From Leptospira sp. 96542 (GTDB lineage: Bacteria; Spirochaetota; Leptospiria; Leptospirales; Leptospiraceae): a DNA stretch of 5,344 nucleotides. This document shows positions 5,101 to 5,344 of the stretch, piece by piece (the stretch's first letter is position 1; each line of letters starts with the position of its first letter). The notes below the pieces were generated by a model. The model did not search any database. It had not been told where the DNA came from and was given only the letters and a program-made list of their open reading frames with translations. Where the stretch lies: assembly GCA_029310945.1 (NCBI GenBank), contig JARJFC010000128.1, forward strand, positions 1 through 5,344, written 5' to 3'. The position numbers were made by a program, and so were the translations under genes.

Positions 5101-5344
5101 ATGCAACGCCGTCACTTCCTCCTCTCATCGCTGGCCTTGGGAAGTTTTCCCTGGGCCCAAGCCCAACCGTCCACCCTGGACATGCCCGCCTGGGCCTCCC
5201 TGTTCCGGGAGGCCGGGGTTTCAGGCTGCATCGCAGTGCTCGACGCCCGCGGTGGCGGTCAGGTGCTGCGGGTGGCCGATGGGCCACGCGCGCAGCGGCG
5301 GTTTTCGCCCGCATCCACCTTCAAGATCCCCCACAGCCTGTTCG
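5101..5344 (+). CDS. Class D (OXA-type) beta-lactamase, 5' part (runs off right edge)
   Basis: ATG at 5101 opens 81 codons that continue past the window end. Residues 1-22 are a signal peptide (basic R-R at 3-4, hydrophobic core, A-Q-A-Q end), so the enzyme is periplasmic. After it come C-I-A-V-L-D (43-48), R-F-S-P-A-S-T-F-K-I-P (67-77) and H-S-L-F. The S-T-F-K at 72-75 supplies the acylating Ser72 and the Lys75 that is normally carboxylated in class D enzymes, and the surrounding stretch is the signature of OXA-type lactamases. The later S-x-V and K-T/S-G motifs lie outside the window, so activity and spectrum cannot be judged. A related class D fold is used by BlaR1/MecR1 sensor domains, but the simple N-terminal signal peptide argues for the enzyme. 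The start has only a weak GGAAA (5086-5090) upstream. The gene is divergent from the RsbQ-like operon and has the same high-GC codon use. Confidence 0.88.
   Translation, partial: MQRRHFLLSSLALGSFPWAQAQPSTLDMPAWASLFREAGVSGCIAVLDARGGGQVLRVADGPRAQRRFSPASTFKIPHSLF

Noticed and set aside
5006..5314. N-terminal extension of the hydrolase to a 380-residue protein
   Set aside because: The added 103 residues are Arg/Pro-rich, run antisense to the beta-lactamase start, and have no family match. ATG at 5005 has an excellent ribosome site and matches the RsbQ length.
1..5344. CRISPR arrays, tRNA or rRNA genes, insertion sequences
   Set aside because: I saw no regularly spaced repeats, no tRNA-like cloverleaf with a CCA end, no rRNA-like sequence and no transposase motifs.

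Overview
The window looks like chromosome of a high-GC betaproteobacterium, most likely Burkholderiales and perhaps a Comamonadaceae-type environmental species. This rests on the strong G/C third-position bias of the long genes, a PAS/GGDEF/EAL signalling protein, a lipoprotein cytochrome c and a chromosomal-type class D beta-lactamase. Nothing in the sequence fixes the genus.

Layout, left to right. (1) 1-263, minus strand: the 5' part of a lipoprotein c-type cytochrome gene that runs off the left edge. (2) 264-422: a short non-coding gap. (3) 423-1413, plus strand: two small genes, a DUF6176-like protein and a shikimate-kinase-like P-loop protein. They sit in a stretch clearly poorer in G+C than the flanks (26 of 60 bases at 361-420 and 25 of 60 at 661-720, against 49 of 60 at 1981-2040), so this may be an acquired segment. 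The kinase-like gene overlaps the next gene tail to tail by 92 bases. (4) 1322-5005, minus strand: a two-gene operon read right to left, an RsbQ-like alpha/beta hydrolase followed, with an 8-base start/stop overlap, by a GAF-like/PAS/PAS/PAS/GGDEF/EAL protein. The second gene is broken by a -1 frameshift at about 3277, inside its second PAS domain, so it reads as two ORFs. (5) 5006-5100: a divergent intergenic region with a 10-bp perfect inverted repeat that overlaps the hydrolase Shine-Dalgarno sequence. (6) 5101-5344, plus strand: the 5' end of a class D (OXA-type) beta-lactamase gene, cut off just after its active-site S-T-F-K motif.

The most interesting unit is the hydrolase/PAS-EAL pair. 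In Bacillus subtilis, RsbQ (alpha/beta hydrolase) and RsbP (PAS plus PP2C phosphatase) form a sensing module in which the hydrolase is thought to process or deliver a small ligand to the PAS domain. Here the same kind of hydrolase is translationally linked to a PAS protein whose output is an apparently active c-di-GMP phosphodiesterase (EAL motifs intact, GGDEF motif degenerate). The inferred role is coupling of an unknown small hydrophobic or ester ligand to c-di-GMP turnover. The frameshift means that, as sequenced, the sensor may be inactive or split, or the base call may be wrong. RsbQ-PAS modules with varied outputs have been proposed before, so the architecture is not wholly new, but the ligand and this particular pairing deserve follow-up.
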